Source: Rhodoferax sp. OV413 | GTDB taxonomy: Bacteria > Pseudomonadota > Gammaproteobacteria > Burkholderiales > Burkholderiaceae_C | Reading direction: 5' to 3' | Assembly: GCA_945861785.1 (NCBI GenBank) | Contig: CAMAWD010000056.1 | Location: forward strand, 1 to 42,366 | DNA length: 42,366 nt | Part shown: in pieces, positions 16,451 through 24,965 of the stretch | Layout of the letters: every line of letters begins with the position of its first letter | Position numbering within the stretch: the first letter of the stretch is position 1 | Translations under genes and position numbers: made by a program | Notes under the pieces: generated by a model | The model's database searches: none | What the model was told of the DNA's origin: nothing | What the model saw: only the letters and a program-made list of their open reading frames with translations

Positions 16451-17997
16451 TGGACTCGGCAGAGAAGACCGTGCCTGTTGGCCGCCCCCGGCGCCGGCGC
16501 GACCGCGACCGCGACCATTCCAGCACCGGCGGGCGCATCGAAGCGGTGGGCGGGCGTTATGCCCCGATGGATGCCGACGCGGTGGCTGCCATCGAGACAG
16601 CCGCCCTGGACATTCTCGCCAACGTAGGCTTGTCCGGTGCCCCGCCCCGCGTCTTGGCGCTTGTGTGCGGCGCAGGTGGATCGGTGACCGGCGCTGGCCG
16701 CTTGCTGTTTCCTGCCGATCTGGTCATGCGCTGCCTGAAGGAGCTGCCCCGCGAGGTGGTGCTGTGCGGGCAGGACCCGCGCCATGACCTGACCTTGGCC
16801 GGCACCCGGGTGCACGTCGGTTCTGGCGGCGCCGCGCCTTTGATCGTCGATCTCCAGAGCGGCGCCTACCGCGAGTCGACACTGCGCGACCTGTATGACG
16901 CTGCGCGCCTGGTCGACACGCTGGAGCACGTGCACTTCTTCTCACGCTCGCTCGTCGCACGCGACATGCCCGACGTGATGTCGCTGGAGCTGAACACCGC
17001 GTTCGCAAGCCTGGCCGGAACGTCCAAACATGTGTGCGTGTCGGCCTCGACGCCCGCGCACGTGGAGCTCATCGCCGCAATGTGCCACACGGTGGCAGGT
17101 TCGGAGCAGGCCTTCCGTGCACGACCGTTCCTCTCGCTCAACATCAACCATGCCGTGCCGCCGCTGCGCTTTGATCCGGACGCCTGCGAGGTGTTGCTCA
17201 AGGCGGCGGAGATGGGCATTCCGGCCATGGTCAACACCTTCGGCCAGATGGGCGCGTCAAGCCCTGTCACCATGGCCGGTTGCGTCGCCCAAACCATCGC
17301 CGAAACCCTCGCCGGCATGGTGCTGGGCTGGCTGGTAGACCGCCGGGCACGCCTGGTCTTTGGCCCGCGCCCGATGGTGACCGACCTGCGCACGGGCGGC
17401 ATGGCCGGCGGCGGCGGTGAGCAAGCGACCCTGACCGCCGCCTGTGTGCAGATGGCAAGGCACTTCAATCTGCCCAACTCCACCATTGCCGGCGCGACCG
17501 ACAGCAAGATCGCGGACGCGCAGGCAGGTTACGAGAAGGCGCTGAGCGTGACACTGGCAGCACAGGCAGGATGCAACTTCATCACGCAGGCCTGCGGCAT
17601 GCAGGCCAGCCTGATGGCTGTGTCGCTGGAGGCCTACGTGATCGACAACGACATGCTGGGGACCATCCTGAAGTCGCTGGCGCCGATCGAGGTGGGGCCG
17701 CATACCTTGGTCCTTGACAACATCCGGGACGTGGTCGCCGGCGAGGGCCACTTTCTGGGGCAACCGGACACGCTGGCCCGGATGTCGAGCGACTTTGTCT
17801 ACCCGCAATTGGCTGACCGGCGCCCGCCGGCGCAGTGGGAACAGGCGGGTTCCCTGGACATCCGTACGGTGGCCCGACGGCGCACGGCGCAGTTGCTCGC
17901 CAGCCATTTCCCGACCCACATGGGGCCGGAAGTTCAGGCCGCGTTGCGGGCGAACCTGGACATCAGACTGGCGCAAGAGGAGATGAAAGCCGTATGA
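16447..17997 (+). CDS. MttB-family (trimethylamine methyltransferase-like) methyltransferase, non-pyrrolysine
   Basis: A 516-residue TIM-barrel protein of the MttB superfamily with normal length. The frame is uninterrupted, so there is no amber-encoded pyrrolysine; such members (MtgB, MtpB, MtcB) demethylate quaternary amines such as glycine betaine, proline betaine or carnitine and move the methyl to a corrinoid protein. Recognisable blocks are FLSLNINHAVPPLRFD, VTMAGCVAQTIAETLAG and ATDSKIADAQAGYEKAL. The N-terminal ~30 residues are basic (RRRRDRDRD). ATG at 16447 overlaps the preceding stop; an in-frame GTG at 16393 is possible. No corrinoid protein or activase is in the window, so the methyl acceptor is unclear. 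Confidence 0.85.
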   Translation: MMDSAEKTVPVGRPRRRRDRDRDHSSTGGRIEAVGGRYAPMDADAVAAIETAALDILANVGLSGAPPRVLALVCGAGGSVTGAGRLLFPADLVMRCLKELPREVVLCGQDPRHDLTLAGTRVHVGSGGAAPLIVDLQSGAYRESTLRDLYDAARLVDTLEHVHFFSRSLVARDMPDVMSLELNTAFASLAGTSKHVCVSASTPAHVELIAAMCHTVAGSEQAFRARPFLSLNINHAVPPLRFDPDACEVLLKAAEMGIPAMVNTFGQMGASSPVTMAGCVAQTIAETLAGMVLGWLVDRRARLVFGPRPMVTDLRTGGMAGGGGEQATLTAACVQMARHFNLPNSTIAGATDSKIADAQAGYEKALSVTLAAQAGCNFITQACGMQASLMAVSLEAYVIDNDMLGTILKSLAPIEVGPHTLVLDNIRDVVAGEGHFLGQPDTLARMSSDFVYPQLADRRPPAQWEQAGSLDIRTVARRRTAQLLASHFPTHMGPEVQAALRANLDIRLAQEEMKAV

Positions 17998-18917
17998 AGA
18001 TTGCAGTGGTTGGCACCGGTGCCATGGGTTCGATCTATGCAGGCCTGCTGGCAGATGCCGGCAACGAAGTCTGGGCGATCGATACCTGGGAAGACCATCT
18101 TCGCGCCATTTCACAGTGTGGCTTGCGGATTGAAGGCGCGAGTGGCGAGCGCACGGTCAAAGGCATCAGGACTTCGATGAGGGTCGCCGATGCGGGCGCC
18201 TGCGACCTCTACATCATCGCCACCAAGGCTTCGGCTGTGGGGGCGGCGGCGCAAGCCATCGCGCCTCTCCTGCGCCCACCCGCGCTGGTGCTGACGATAC
18301 AGAACGGACTGGGCTCGGGCCAGCGCATTGCCAGGTTCATGCCGACGGACAACGTGCTGCTGGGAGTGGCCGATGGTTTTGGCGCCTCCATGAAGGGACC
18401 CGGCCACGCGCACCACAACGCCATGAAGCTGATCCGGCTGGGCGAAATGAATGGCGGATTGACCGAGCGGCTGACGCGGGTCGAGCAGCTGTGGCAGGCG
18501 GCAGGTTTCAACGCCAGGGCGTTTGAGGACATCCACCAGTTGATTTGGGAAAAGTTCCTGTGCAATGTCGCGTTCTCCGCGCCTTGCACGGTATTCAACT
18601 GCACCATCGGTGAACTGATGGCCAACCCGGCGTGGTGGGAGATCGCCACCGGGTGCGCGCGCGAAGCCTTTGCCTGCGGCCAGGCACAACGCATCCGGTT
18701 CGGCTTTGACGATGTGCTGCAGTATGTGACCAGTTTCGGGGCGGGCATGCCGCTTGCCCGGCCGTCCATGCTGCTGGACCACCTGGCGCGGCGGGTCTCC
18801 GAGATCGACGCCATCAACGGCATGGTGCCGGTCCTGGGGCGCGAACTGGGCATCCCCACGCCGTACAACGACACCCTGAGCGCCGTGGTGCGCAGGCGCG
18901 AGGAGGCATTCCAATGA
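17994..18917 (+). CDS. Ketopantoate reductase-like (PanE/ApbA family) oxidoreductase
   Basis: A 307-residue NADP-type dehydrogenase. The Rossmann motif is GTGAMGSIYAGLLADAG (residues 7-23). Other family residues are Lys78 in IIATKA, QNGLG (103-107) and Lys187/Asn191 in IWEKFLCNVAF, which correspond to the substrate-handling lysine and asparagine of PanE. True PanE makes pantoate for CoA; this one sits in a catabolic operon, coupled by ATGA overlaps on both sides, so it more likely reduces or oxidises a related 2-oxo/2-hydroxy acid in the pathway. Many such paralogues exist in Burkholderiales without known roles. Confidence 0.85.
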   Translation: MKIAVVGTGAMGSIYAGLLADAGNEVWAIDTWEDHLRAISQCGLRIEGASGERTVKGIRTSMRVADAGACDLYIIATKASAVGAAAQAIAPLLRPPALVLTIQNGLGSGQRIARFMPTDNVLLGVADGFGASMKGPGHAHHNAMKLIRLGEMNGGLTERLTRVEQLWQAAGFNARAFEDIHQLIWEKFLCNVAFSAPCTVFNCTIGELMANPAWWEIATGCAREAFACGQAQRIRFGFDDVLQYVTSFGAGMPLARPSMLLDHLARRVSEIDAINGMVPVLGRELGIPTPYNDTLSAVVRRREEAFQ

Positions 18918-19033
18918 AAATCGCCCGATTCATGTGCCCGGGACGCACCGGGTATGGCGTGGTCATCCATGAAACCACCCTCGTCATCGGCAAAGGTGGC
19001 CGGCATATTGCGCGCGAGACGGCCCATGGATGA
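18914..19033 (+). pseudogene. Fumarylacetoacetate hydrolase-family remnant (39 codons)
   Basis: A tiny intact frame. It starts MKIARFMCPGRTGYGVV, like the N-terminus of FAH-family proteins, and then reads VIGKGGRHIARE, a motif that in full proteins lies over 100 residues further in. The gene thus seems to have lost the stretch between and nearly all of its catalytic C-terminus while keeping the frame. Its start overlaps the previous stop (ATGA) and its stop overlaps the next start (ATGGATGA), so ribosomes can still pass through. It could now serve only as a coupling peptide. The family match is from memory of FAH sequences. Confidence 0.6.
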
Positions 19034-20636
19034 CACCCTTACGTGTGGCGAAGCCCTGATGCAGTTGCTGGCCGAGTACGGCGTCGACACCGTGTTCGGC
19101 ATGCCTGGCACGCAGACGCTGGAGCTCTACCGCGGTATTTCCCGCGCTGGCATCCGGCATGTGCAGTGCCGCAACGAACAAGGCGCCAGCCTGATGGCCG
19201 ACGGCTACGCGCGTACCACTGGCAAGCCAGGCGTGTGCACCATCGTCACCGGCCCGGGCGTGACCAACGCCGCTACCGGCATCGCCCAGGCCTACTGCGA
19301 TTCACAACCGATGCTGGTGCTGTCTGGCGCAGGTTTCACGCGCTCACTTGGCAAGGGCTGGGGCACCGTGCACGAGCTCGACGACCAGTGTGCCGTCACG
19401 GCCAGTTTCACGGCCTTCAGCGCCATGGTGCACCAGGCTGGGGAACTGCCGGAACTTGTCGCGCGCGCGTTCGCGGTTTTTCGTGGCAGCCGGCCGCGGC
19501 CGGTCCATCTCTCCCTGCCGTGGGACGTGATGCCGCAGCCCGCTGGAACCGGATGGGCCGTGCGCTGCGCGCCCTCCCGGGCGCAGCCAGACCCGGCGGC
19601 GATCACCGAGGCGGCGCAGTTGCTGGCGCAAGCGCGCCGGCCTTTGCTGCTGCTCGGCGGCGGAGCACTTGGCACGGGCGAAAGCGCACGCGCCATCGCC
19701 GAGCGCATCGGTGCCGTCGTGCTCACCAGCAATGCCGGCAAGGGCATCGTGCCCGAATCCCATCCGCTGTCGCTGGGATGCAGCATCCTGCAAAAGGCCA
19801 GCCAGGAGGCGCTGGCACAGGCCGATGTCGTTCTGCTGGTCGGCTGCCAGGTGGCCGAGGGCGACCATTTCCTGCCGCGACTGGAGATTGCGGGCGCGAT
19901 CGTTCGCATCGACATCGACCCCCGGGAGCTGACCGCCCAATACGGCGCGGCGGTGGCGATCCAGTCCGACGCCCGGCCGGCCATGGCTGCGCTGGACCAT
20001 GCGCTGGCGCAGCGCCAGGGCCGCGTGCCACGTGCCGATGGGGAGACCTGGGCGCGGGAGATCCGGGGGCGCAATGCCGCCGCCATGACGGTCGCCGAAC
20101 GCCGGCATGCGCGTGTCTGGCAGGTGCTGCGCCAGGCACTGCCCGCAGACGCACTGGTGATCGGCGACATGTCCCAGATCGTCTATTCCGGTTCGTTCGC
20201 GTTTCCGGTGGAGCAGGAGAATTGCTGGATCTACTCCGGCACCTACTGCGCGCTGGGCGTGGCACTGCCGATGGCGATCGGCGCCAAGATCGGCGCGCCA
20301 GCGCGGCCGGTGCTGGCAGTGGCGGGCGACGGTGGCCTGATGTTCACGGTCAACGAACTGGCGACCGCAGTGCAGGAGCGGCTGGCTCTGCCGGTGATCG
20401 TGTGGAACAACGACGCACTGGGGGAGATCGCCGACCAGATGGACCAGCGCGGCATCCCACGTGTGGGTGTGGAGCCGCCCAGCCCCGACTTCGTGAAGCT
20501 GGCCGAGAGCCTGGGGTGCCACGGTGTACGCGCCAGCGGCGCGCAGCAGCTCTCCGAACTCGTGGGCGCCGCTTTCCGGGCCGATCGTCCGACAGTGATC
20601 GAAGTGCGCCAGGACAGCCCGTGGCTGGCCGCGTGA
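19026..20636 (+). CDS. ThDP-dependent decarboxylase, AruI-like (5-guanidino-2-oxopentanoate decarboxylase family)
   Basis: A 536-residue full-length ThDP enzyme with Pyr, central and PP domains. The catalytic glutamate is Glu51 (CRNEQGASLMADGYART); the cofactor motif is G434-D-G-G followed by VWNND. The N-terminal run TCGEALMQLLAEYGVDTVFG and HELDDQCAVTASF are close to Pseudomonas AruI, which decarboxylates 2-ketoarginine in the arginine transaminase route, as I remember it. Acetolactate-synthase-like functions are the alternative. It starts inside the FAH remnant stop and ends 67 bases before the molybdenum enzyme. With the Ldh2-type dehydrogenase and the amino-acid-type importer it fits a pathway through a 2-oxo acid. 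Confidence 0.8.
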   Translation: MDDTLTCGEALMQLLAEYGVDTVFGMPGTQTLELYRGISRAGIRHVQCRNEQGASLMADGYARTTGKPGVCTIVTGPGVTNAATGIAQAYCDSQPMLVLSGAGFTRSLGKGWGTVHELDDQCAVTASFTAFSAMVHQAGELPELVARAFAVFRGSRPRPVHLSLPWDVMPQPAGTGWAVRCAPSRAQPDPAAITEAAQLLAQARRPLLLLGGGALGTGESARAIAERIGAVVLTSNAGKGIVPESHPLSLGCSILQKASQEALAQADVVLLVGCQVAEGDHFLPRLEIAGAIVRIDIDPRELTAQYGAAVAIQSDARPAMAALDHALAQRQGRVPRADGETWAREIRGRNAAAMTVAERRHARVWQVLRQALPADALVIGDMSQIVYSGSFAFPVEQENCWIYSGTYCALGVALPMAIGAKIGAPARPVLAVAGDGGLMFTVNELATAVQERLALPVIVWNNDALGEIADQMDQRGIPRVGVEPPSPDFVKLAESLGCHGVRASGAQQLSELVGAAFRADRPTVIEVRQDSPWLAA

Positions 20637-20703
20637 AGGGCCGCATGCACAACACCACCCGGCCAGCCGGTAGCGGCCCGCGCTTCACGCAACCCCGGCA
20701 GCC

Positions 20704-23088
20704 ATGACCGATTTCACCGCCAGCCACTGGGGCGTGCTGGAATCCGTCCGCGGTCCGGGCGGCAAACCCGCTTTGCGGCCGCACCAGAACGACCCGGACC
20801 CCTCGCCCATCGGCACGGCTATGCTCGACGCCTACCAGGGTGGGCCCCGCATCCTGCGTCCGGCCGTGCGGCGCAGCTGGCTGGAGCATGGGCCAGGCAC
20901 GGCAACTGCACAGCGCGGGCACGAGCCGTTCGTGCAGGTTTCCTGGGACGAGGCCGTGCGCCTGGTTGCGTGTGAGCTTCGCCGCGTGATCGACACACAC
21001 GGCAACGCGTCGATCTACGGCGGCTGTTACGGCTGGGCCAGTGCTGGCCGTTTCCACCACGCGCAGAGCCAGTGGCGCCGCTTCATCCACCACCTGGGCG
21101 GGTGCACGGTGCACAGCCAGACCTACAGCTACGCCGCGGCCGAGGTGCTGTTGCCCCACATCGTGGCGCCGATGACGGAACTCAAGGCCTCCCACACCGC
21201 CTGGAGCGTGCTGGCGCGGCACACCCGCTTGTTCGTGACTTTCGGCGGCGTGCCGTGGAAGAATGCGCAGGTGGCCAGCGGCGGCGCCTTCGAGCACCGC
21301 CTGCGCGGCGGCCTGGACGCCATGGTCGCGGCCGGTTGCCGCTTCGTCAACTTCAGCCCGGTGCGCGCGGACCTCGAGTTGCCGCAGGGGGCACTGGAAT
21401 GGATTGCGGTGCGCCCCGGCACCGACAGCGCGGTGATGCTGGCCCTGGCCTGCGAGATCATCCTGGCGCAGCGGCACGACCGCGACTTCCTGACCAGCCA
21501 CTGCGTCGGTTTCGAGGCGCTGCAGGACTATCTGCTCGGCCGCAGTGACGGCGTGCTCAAGGACGCCGCCTGGGCCGGGCCCATCGCCGGCGTGCCGGCA
21601 TCGCGCCTGCGTGCGCTGGCGCTGGAGATGAGCCTGCCCGCGCCCGGCGGGCGCTGTCTCGTCAACGCGGCGTGGGCGCTGCAGCGCGGCGACCATGGCG
21701 AACAGGCCTACTGGGCCCTGGTATCCCTGGCCGCCGTGATCGGGCAGATCGGGCTGCCGGGCGGCGGGTTCGGCGTTGGGTATGGCAGCGAGAACAGCCT
21801 GGGCAGCCCGCACCGCCTGCTCGATGGCGGGCCGCGCATGCCGTTCCCTCCCAACCCGATCGGCAGTGTGATCCCGGTGGCGCGCATCAGCGACATGTTG
21901 CTGCAACCGAACGCCGCCTACGAATTCAACGGCCGCACCAGGACCTACCCGGACATCCGGCTGGTGTACTGGGTCGGCGGCAACCCGTTCCACCATCACC
22001 AGGACCTGCATCGGCTGCGCCAGGCCTGGCGCAAGCCGCAAACCGTGATCGTGCACGAGCAGGTCTGGAATACGCTTGCCAAACACGCCGATATCGTGCT
22101 GCCGGCCAGCGCGAGCGTCGAGCGCGACGACATCGCCTACGCGCCGCGCGAGCAGCGGGTGATTGCGACGAAAGCCGTGCTGGCGGTGCCGGGCGAGGCG
22201 CGCGACGACTACGCCATCTTTGCGGGCATCGCGCAACGCATGGGTTTTGGCGACCTGTTCACCGAAGGCCGCACACCCGACCAATGGCTGGAACAGCTGT
22301 GGAAGGACTGGCGCGCCCAACTGGCGGCGACTGCGCCGGATATGCCTGACTACGAGACCTTTCGCGCACAGGGCCAGTGGTGCATAGCGCCGCTGTCCGG
22401 GGAGGCGGCGGCCCCACCCGTGATGCTGGCCGACTTCCGGCGCGACCCGCTGGCACATCCACTGAACACACCGAGCGGGCGGATCGAACTTTTCTCCGAG
22501 ACGATCGCGGGTTTCGGGTATGCCGACTGTCCGCCGCATGCCAGCTGGATCGAGCCGCACGAGTGGCTCGGCAGTCCGTTGGCCGAGCGCTTTGCGCTGC
22601 ACTTGATCTCGGACCAGCCCGCAACCAGGCTGCACAGCCAGCTCGACTTCTCGTCGCACAGCGTTGCATCGAAGGTGGCCGGTCGCGAGCCGGTCTGGAT
22701 GCACCCCGACGATGCACTGGCCCGCGGCATTGCAGCCGGCGAGGTGGTGCGGGTGTTCAATGATCGCGGCACCTGCCTGGCTGGCGTCGTGATCTCGGAC
22801 GCCATGCGCCGCAGCGTCGTGAAGATGTCTACCGGCGCGTGGCTGGACCTGCAGGATGAAGGCGAACGTGCGTTGTGCAAGCACGGCAACGCCAACGTGC
22901 TGACGCGCGACGCGGGCACGTCGCGGCTGGCGCAGGGGCCGTCGGCGCAGAGCTGTCTGGTGCAGATTGCGCGTTGGGAGGGAGTGGTGCCACCGCTGAC
23001 CGCGTTCGACCCGCCGGCCTTCGCGACGGCACATCCTGGCCCGGTCGGCAAAGACCTGCAGGCGGGCAGGAACGCCCCCGAAGCTTAG
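20704..23088 (+). CDS. Molybdopterin oxidoreductase, DMSO/TMAO/biotin-sulfoxide reductase type (cytoplasmic)
   Basis: A 794-residue bis-MGD enzyme of the serine-ligated class. Tyr109-Gly-Trp111 and Ser142 (QTYSYAAAEVL) are 31 residues apart, the same spacing as Trp116 and the molybdenum-ligating Ser147 of Rhodobacter DMSO reductase. There is no N-terminal Cys motif for an Fe-S cluster and no Tat signal, so it should be cytoplasmic, like BisC, and reduce S-oxides or N-oxides. Further support is YWVGGNPFHHHQDLHRLRQA and the C-terminal molydopterin-binding domain (RLHSQLDFSSHSVASK). No dedicated cytochrome or chaperone gene is adjacent. The start at 20704 has only a weak ribosome site. Substrate undetermined. 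Confidence 0.87.
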   Translation: MTDFTASHWGVLESVRGPGGKPALRPHQNDPDPSPIGTAMLDAYQGGPRILRPAVRRSWLEHGPGTATAQRGHEPFVQVSWDEAVRLVACELRRVIDTHGNASIYGGCYGWASAGRFHHAQSQWRRFIHHLGGCTVHSQTYSYAAAEVLLPHIVAPMTELKASHTAWSVLARHTRLFVTFGGVPWKNAQVASGGAFEHRLRGGLDAMVAAGCRFVNFSPVRADLELPQGALEWIAVRPGTDSAVMLALACEIILAQRHDRDFLTSHCVGFEALQDYLLGRSDGVLKDAAWAGPIAGVPASRLRALALEMSLPAPGGRCLVNAAWALQRGDHGEQAYWALVSLAAVIGQIGLPGGGFGVGYGSENSLGSPHRLLDGGPRMPFPPNPIGSVIPVARISDMLLQPNAAYEFNGRTRTYPDIRLVYWVGGNPFHHHQDLHRLRQAWRKPQTVIVHEQVWNTLAKHADIVLPASASVERDDIAYAPREQRVIATKAVLAVPGEARDDYAIFAGIAQRMGFGDLFTEGRTPDQWLEQLWKDWRAQLAATAPDMPDYETFRAQGQWCIAPLSGEAAAPPVMLADFRRDPLAHPLNTPSGRIELFSETIAGFGYADCPPHASWIEPHEWLGSPLAERFALHLISDQPATRLHSQLDFSSHSVASKVAGREPVWMHPDDALARGIAAGEVVRVFNDRGTCLAGVVISDAMRRSVVKMSTGAWLDLQDEGERALCKHGNANVLTRDAGTSRLAQGPSAQSCLVQIARWEGVVPPLTAFDPPAFATAHPGPVGKDLQAGRNAPEA

Positions 23089-23125
23089 ACTCCCGACCAT
23101 GGGCCGCAAACCGTGATGACGCAAC

Positions 23126-23605
23126 ATGAACACGATTGAACAACTCCGCAGGGTTCTGAACCGAAACCACACCATCGCCGTCGTCGGCCTGTCGGCCGAG
23201 TGGCACCGCCCCAGCTTCTTCGCAGCCAAATACATGCAGGAGCATGGTTACCGCATCGTCCCGGTCAATCCGCGCTACGCGAAGACGTCCACCGAGGTCC
23301 TCGGGGAGCGCTGCTACGCCGAGCTGACCGACATCCCGTTTGCGGTGGACATGGTCGACGTGTTCCGGCGCACCGAAGACGTGTTGCCGATCGCACGCCA
23401 GGCGGTGCAGATCGGTGCCAAGTGCCTGTGGCAGCAGATCGGCGTCACGAACCTGGAGGCGGACGCGCTGGCGCGCGATGCCAGCATGGATTCGGTGATG
23501 AACCGCTGCGTCAAGATCGAGCACGGCCGGCTGTTCGGCGGCCTGAACCTGGTCGGGGTGAACACCGGCGTGATTTCGGCCAAACGGCTTGGATCAAAGG
23601 AGTGA
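23126..23605 (+). CDS. CoA-binding protein (YccU-like)
   Basis: A 159-residue Rossmann-fold protein of the CoA_binding family: TIAVVGLSAEWHRPSFFAAKYMQ near the start, then GYRIVPVNPRY and a CLWQQIGVTN strand. YccU-type proteins bind a CoA derivative; their role is not established. The gene ends five bases before the MetY start. I associate this pair with Burkholderiales, which suggests a link to sulfur amino acid metabolism or to thioester sensing. No ribosome site of note. Confidence 0.82.
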   Translation: MNTIEQLRRVLNRNHTIAVVGLSAEWHRPSFFAAKYMQEHGYRIVPVNPRYAKTSTEVLGERCYAELTDIPFAVDMVDVFRRTEDVLPIARQAVQIGAKCLWQQIGVTNLEADALARDASMDSVMNRCVKIEHGRLFGGLNLVGVNTGVISAKRLGSKE

Positions 23606-23609
23606 CCCC

Positions 23610-24914
23610 ATGGCAGACCACCAGTTCCAACCCGAGACGCTCGCCATTCACGCCGGGCAGGTGCCCGACAGCGCCACCGGCGCACGCGCGCTGCCGATCT
23701 ACCAGACCACCAGTTTCGTGTTCGACAGCGCCGAGCACGCGGCCAGCCTGTTCAACCTGCAGACCTTTGGCAACATCTATTCGCGCCTGTCCAATCCCAC
23801 GGTGGCGGCGCTCGAAGAACGCGTCGCCGCACTGGAGGGCGGGCGCGCCGGCCTGGCGTCGGCCAGCGGCATGGCAGCCGAGGCGATGGCGCTGATGACC
23901 ATCCTGCAGCAGGGCGACCATGTGGTGGCCGCCGGTGCCTTGTACGGCGGCAGCGTGACCATGCTGGCGGTGAGCCTGAAACGCTTTGGCATCGAGACCA
24001 GCTTTGTCGACGCCACCGACCCGCAGGCCTTCGCCGCCGCCATGCGCCCCAACACGCGCGCGGTGTTTGCCGAAAGCCTGGGCAACCCGAGCCTGACGGT
24101 GCTCGACATCGCCGCCGTGGCCGAGGTAGCGCACGCCCATGGCGTGCCGCTGATCGTCGACAACACCGTGCCCTCCCCCTTCCTGTGCAACCCGCTGCGC
24201 CATGGCGCCGACATCGTGGTGCATTCGGCCACCAAGTACCTCGGCGGCCACGGCACCACGCTGGCCGGGGTGCTGGTGGAGGGCGGCAAGTTTCCCTGGG
24301 ACAACGGCAAATTCCCCGGCATGACCGACCCGTCGCCGGGTTACCACGGCGTGAAGTTCTACGAGACCTTCGGCGACTTCGGCTTCACGATGCGCGCGCG
24401 CATGGAGGTGCTGCGCGTGTATGGCTCCACGCTGTCTCCGTTTTCCGCCTGGCAGATCCTGCAGGGCGTCGAGAGCTTGCACGTGCGCATGGAGCGCCAC
24501 TGCACCAATACGCGCAAGGTGGCCGAGTTCCTGAAGAACCATCCGCGTGTCAGCTGGGTCAACTACCCCGGCTTGCCCGACCACCCCCAATACGACCTGG
24601 TCAAGAAGCAGATGCGTGTGGTGGACGGCGCGCCTGGCGCTTCCGGATTGCTGGCGTTCGGCGTTCAGGGCGGGCTCGCGGCGGGCGTGCGTTTCATCGA
24701 ATCGGCGCAGATCATGAGCCACCTGGCCAATATCGGCGACACCCGCACGCTGATCATCCACCCGGCCTCGACCACGCACCGCCAACTCGAACCCGACCAG
24801 CAACTTGCCGCTGGCGTGTTGCCCGACATGGTGCGCATGTCGGTGGGTATCGAACACATTGACGATATCCTGTGGGACATCGACCAGGCGCTGGCAGCCG
24901 CCGGCAAGGGCTGA
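23610..24914 (+). CDS. metY: O-acetylhomoserine sulfhydrylase / aminocarboxypropyltransferase
   Basis: A 434-residue PLP enzyme of the Cys/Met metabolism family. The PLP lysine is Lys209 in VVHSATKYLGGHG; other marks are ALPIYQTTSFVF, NIYSRLSNPTVAALEERVAA and the C-terminal HPASTTHRQL. The length (over 420 residues) and the insert GGKFPWDNGKFPGMTDP favour O-acetylhomoserine sulfhydrylase over the shorter cystathionine gamma-synthase. It makes homocysteine (or methionine with methanethiol) in the cytoplasm. I start at ATG 23610 preceded by AAAGGAG; the in-frame upstream start at 23589 would overlap the CoA-binding gene. Confidence 0.92.
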   Translation: MADHQFQPETLAIHAGQVPDSATGARALPIYQTTSFVFDSAEHAASLFNLQTFGNIYSRLSNPTVAALEERVAALEGGRAGLASASGMAAEAMALMTILQQGDHVVAAGALYGGSVTMLAVSLKRFGIETSFVDATDPQAFAAAMRPNTRAVFAESLGNPSLTVLDIAAVAEVAHAHGVPLIVDNTVPSPFLCNPLRHGADIVVHSATKYLGGHGTTLAGVLVEGGKFPWDNGKFPGMTDPSPGYHGVKFYETFGDFGFTMRARMEVLRVYGSTLSPFSAWQILQGVESLHVRMERHCTNTRKVAEFLKNHPRVSWVNYPGLPDHPQYDLVKKQMRVVDGAPGASGLLAFGVQGGLAAGVRFIESAQIMSHLANIGDTRTLIIHPASTTHRQLEPDQQLAAGVLPDMVRMSVGIEHIDDILWDIDQALAAAGKG

Positions 24915-24965
24915 ATGCGCCAAGCTGCCACACTACTGGCCAAAGCACCACCGGAGTTGCCGACC

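Noticed and set aside
16447-17997. Pyrrolysine-containing methyltransferase
   Set aside because: No in-frame TAG interrupts the gene, which has full family length.
20350-23235. 961-codon open frame on the minus strand opposite the molybdenum enzyme
   Set aside because: Spans several plus-strand genes with clear motifs and shows no family of its own; long antisense frames are expected at this GC content.
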